DNA of 6,731 bases from an uncultured bacterium (GTDB lineage Bacteria > Bacillota > Clostridia > Oscillospirales > Ruminococcaceae): the NCBI GenBank assembly GCA_905214345.1, contig CAJMLV010000070.1, positions 1-6,731 on the forward strand, read 5' to 3'. Positions 4,777 to 6,731 of this stretch are shown piece by piece. The translations under genes were made by a program, and so were the position numbers. Within the stretch, counting starts at the first letter, position 1, and the number at the start of each line of letters is the position of its first letter. The notes beneath the pieces are model-generated. The model saw nothing but the letters and a program-made list of their open reading frames with translations, did not search any database and was not told where the DNA came from.

Positions 4777-6726
4777 ATGGAAAAAGCCAAGCGCCTGCTG
4801 GCGCGCGCGGGCAACAGTCTGCGCACCAAAAAGATGTTCTGGCGCATCTTGCTGCTGTATGTTGTGACCAGCGTTGTTCTGCTGACCGTATTTTCGGCCT
4901 TCCTGGGGGCTTATCTGACCCACCACGCCACCGAAGATGCCGTCGACCACAACCGGGAAGTCCTGGGCCGTGCTTACGCTGCCGTTGAACAGGTGCTGAA
5001 CACCACCTATGAAATGTACTATAAACTGTATCAGTCCAGCGAAGTGTCCGACCTGCTGTTTTCGGAAAAATTGACCGCTGAGGACTTGCTTTCCGCCGGG
5101 CAGCTGCTGGCCCAGGTGGACAATGAGCGGGACTGTGTAGCATCTGTATACCTGATCAACCGCGCCGCCGACCGGGTCATTGCCAGCGACGGTACCACTG
5201 CCGGGCTGGATACCTTTTACGATGGACAGGCTCTGCGGCTGTTCCAGTTCTATAACGAAAATTCCAACACCCTTTTTCTGCCCCGCACCACCAGCTTCAC
5301 CGATTCTTCCGGAACTGAAAATCGGCACTACTACATCACACTGATCTTCTCCCGCCGCAACGAGGTGAGCATCCCCATGGGCGGCATGATCGTCAACCTG
5401 GACGAAACCATGCTCAGTGATCTGATTGCCGGGGAGGTATCCGACGCAGGCGATCTGTACGTCATTTCGGAAAACGGCAGTGTCCTGGTAAACAGCGACG
5501 CCAGCCGGGTGAACACTTCCATCTACGGCAGCGATCTGTGGGAACAGCTCAGCGCCCATTCTGCCGAGGACGACTTTTCTTTCCACACAATGGTGGACGG
5601 GGAGCCCTGCCTGGTTACCGGCAAAAACGCATCCCGGCTGCGGTTCTGTTTCCTGCGCATCACTCCGGTGCGTACCCTGCAAGGAAGTGTGTCCTACATC
5701 CGCAACATCGTGGTTCTGTGCACCGGCGTCTTTCTGGTGGTCACCCTCATTCTGGCCACCGCAGGCAGCCGGTATGTGTATCAGCCCATGTCTCAGCTGA
5801 TTTCCCGGCTGCGCACCAACGCGGAACCGCCAGCAGCATCCCCCGAGTCCCCCTCTCCCCTGCCCGCTATGGACGAGGTGGCTTTTCTGGACCAGGCATA
5901 CCGCAGTCTGTTCCAAAAGGTGGAAACCCTTTCTCATGACAACGACCTGATGGAGCGTGCGCGGCGGCGGGAGGTTCTGCTGCATCTGTTGTTCGGTGAG
6001 TTCCCCACCGAAGAAAAGAGCCGGGAGGCTGTTTCTCCGCTGCATCTTCTGCCCCGGCCGCCCTATCAGGCAGTGGCGTTCCTCTTTGATGACTTTGATG
6101 CACTCAGCCGCAATACAGGCGCCCAGGACATGGCACTGTACCGCTATGCTCTGGGGAATGTGGCGGAGGAGCTGCTGGGAGAACATGCCCAGGCTTACAG
6201 CGCAGAGGTGGCTGCCGATCAGGTAGTCGTATTGCTCTCCTGCGAACCGGACGCTCCCGCAGGCTGGCTTTCGGCGGCGCTCGGGCAGGTATGTGATGCC
6301 ATGAAAGAGCATCTGCACTGCACGGTCTCTGCCGGGATCGGTATTCCCTGCGACACCCTGACCGGTATCGTCACCAGCTACAACCGTGCCATGACCGCCA
6401 CCGCCTACCGCCTGGTCATGGGCCAGGGCACCGTGATTGCCTACGAAGACATCGCCACGCGTCAGAACCTGACCCCGGAATACCCCATGGAACTGGACGC
6501 AGCCATCGTTCAGGCTCTGCGCAGCCGAAACCAGACCAAGGCCTGTGCCGGACTGGAAGAATTCTTTGACGGTCTGGCCATGGCCAACATCGACAGCATC
6601 AACATGGCCACCACCCAGCTGACCATCAGCCTGAGCAGAACCGTTCACAGCATGGCCGCCGGGCACGAAGGCACCTACTGTAATCCACGTCATGCCGGTC
6701 ATTTGACACTTCATCGCTTAAACTGA
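4777..6726 (+). CDS. Membrane-bound AraC-family (YesS/YtdP-like) sugar-sensing regulator, truncated before its DNA-binding domain
   Basis: The reading frame gives 649 residues. A basic N-terminus leads to a membrane helix (about 24-46), an extracellular sensor region of about 260 residues (Cache-like by position), and a second helix (about 311-329). Next come a short HAMP-like segment, a Pro/Ser linker (about 351-363) and a charged helical stretch (about 369-409). A GGDEF-like cytoplasmic domain follows, from about Y430, including SAGIGIP near 518 and YEDI at 556-559. This order is that of AraC-family regulators near LplABC-type transporters, which end in a two-helix-turn-helix DNA-binding domain at about 650-750. 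That domain is absent. Residues 635-649 (CNPRHAGHLTLHRLN) look unrelated and appear to come from inserted DNA starting near 6679. The ATG at 4777 is preferred, with AGAAGG 14 bases upstream; a GTG at 4765 is only 2 bases from that site. A histidine kinase is unlikely, since no kinase motifs occur. Probably a non-functional, interrupted gene. Confidence 0.82.
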   Translation: MEKAKRLLARAGNSLRTKKMFWRILLLYVVTSVVLLTVFSAFLGAYLTHHATEDAVDHNREVLGRAYAAVEQVLNTTYEMYYKLYQSSEVSDLLFSEKLTAEDLLSAGQLLAQVDNERDCVASVYLINRAADRVIASDGTTAGLDTFYDGQALRLFQFYNENSNTLFLPRTTSFTDSSGTENRHYYITLIFSRRNEVSIPMGGMIVNLDETMLSDLIAGEVSDAGDLYVISENGSVLVNSDASRVNTSIYGSDLWEQLSAHSAEDDFSFHTMVDGEPCLVTGKNASRLRFCFLRITPVRTLQGSVSYIRNIVVLCTGVFLVVTLILATAGSRYVYQPMSQLISRLRTNAEPPAASPESPSPLPAMDEVAFLDQAYRSLFQKVETLSHDNDLMERARRREVLLHLLFGEFPTEEKSREAVSPLHLLPRPPYQAVAFLFDDFDALSRNTGAQDMALYRYALGNVAEELLGEHAQAYSAEVAADQVVVLLSCEPDAPAGWLSAALGQVCDAMKEHLHCTVSAGIGIPCDTLTGIVTSYNRAMTATAYRLVMGQGTVIAYEDIATRQNLTPEYPMELDAAIVQALRSRNQTKACAGLEEFFDGLAMANIDSINMATTQLTISLSRTVHSMAAGHEGTYCNPRHAGHLTLHRLN

Positions 6727-6731
6727 TGCTC
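6679..6731. mobile_element. Possible end of an insertion sequence (IS21-like?), partial
   Basis: From TGTAATCC (6679) onward the sequence stops resembling the regulator gene: it is less GC-rich, encodes an implausible tail and supplies a stop at 6724-6726. It begins 5'-TGTA and contains GGTCATTTGACAC (6697-6709), with a GTCA/TGAC inverted repeat. This resembles terminal sequences I associate with IS21-family elements, which start with TG. No transposase is visible because the window ends 53 bases in. The family is a guess from the terminal pattern; the break in the gene is the stronger evidence. Confidence 0.4.

Noticed and set aside
4763..4867. ATG at 4763 or GTG at 4765 as start of a plus-strand gene
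   Set aside because: The ATG at 4763 is in another frame giving a short Cys/Arg-rich peptide; the GTG is only 2 bases from the AGAAGG site, so the ATG at 4777 fits better.
4657..6714. Minus-strand open frame of 685 codons opposite the regulator
   Set aside because: Its composition (Gly, Val, Gln and His rich) is that of an antisense shadow; the plus strand encodes a recognisable sensor with membrane helices and its own promoter.
6722..6731. ACTGATGCTC at the window end repeats at 2549-2558
   Set aside because: A lone 10-base match with no shared flanks; most likely chance.
1..6731. CRISPR array, tRNA, rRNA or phage/defence module
   Set aside because: No regularly spaced repeats, no RNA-gene signatures and no defence or phage proteins were seen on either strand.

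Overview
This window looks like chromosomal DNA from a fairly GC-rich gut Clostridia. Oscillospiraceae/Ruminococcaceae relatives of Faecalibacterium, Gemmiger or Subdoligranulum are the best guess. That rests on the purine-rich AGGAGG-type ribosome sites, the Gram-positive type lipoprotein, a LplA/LplB/LplC-like sugar transporter next to a membrane-bound AraC-type regulator, and a DUF2871 protein. The placement is inferred from protein style only; no rRNA or marker gene is present.

Layout from left to right. Bases 1-72 hold a long symmetric hairpin (1-47) and a small terminator-like hairpin facing right (47-72). A small four-helix membrane protein of the DUF2871 type lies on the minus strand (126-545). 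Its promoter (616-644) matches the consensus exactly and is overlapped by an 8-bp inverted repeat that looks like an operator. A strong hairpin terminator (728-762) closes the next minus-strand unit. That unit is a three-gene carbohydrate ABC importer, transcribed right to left: permease 1 (3488-4456, TTG start), permease 2 (2557-3468) and a DUF3502-type solute-binding lipoprotein (831-2480). A control region of about 300 bases (4473-4776) separates this operon from a divergent plus-strand gene (4777-6726). It contains a promoter for each direction and a 15-bp direct repeat.

The divergent gene encodes an N-terminal membrane and extracellular sensor followed by a cytoplasmic GGDEF-like region, as in YesS/YtdP-type AraC-family regulators. 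It stops before the C-terminal AraC DNA-binding domain. Its last 15 codons do not look native and begin at 5'-TGTA, as if an insertion sequence starts near base 6679 and runs out of the window.

Working model (inference): the sensor would bind an extracellular sugar or a loaded binding protein and activate the divergent transporter operon through the repeats. In this strain the regulator appears to have been broken by the insertion, so the operon may be uninducible or controlled otherwise. No ATPase and no glycosidase is encoded here, so the substrate cannot be read from this window. I found no evidence for a wholly new biological system. The items most worth following are the broken regulator, the repeated control sites and the operator on the DUF2871 promoter.
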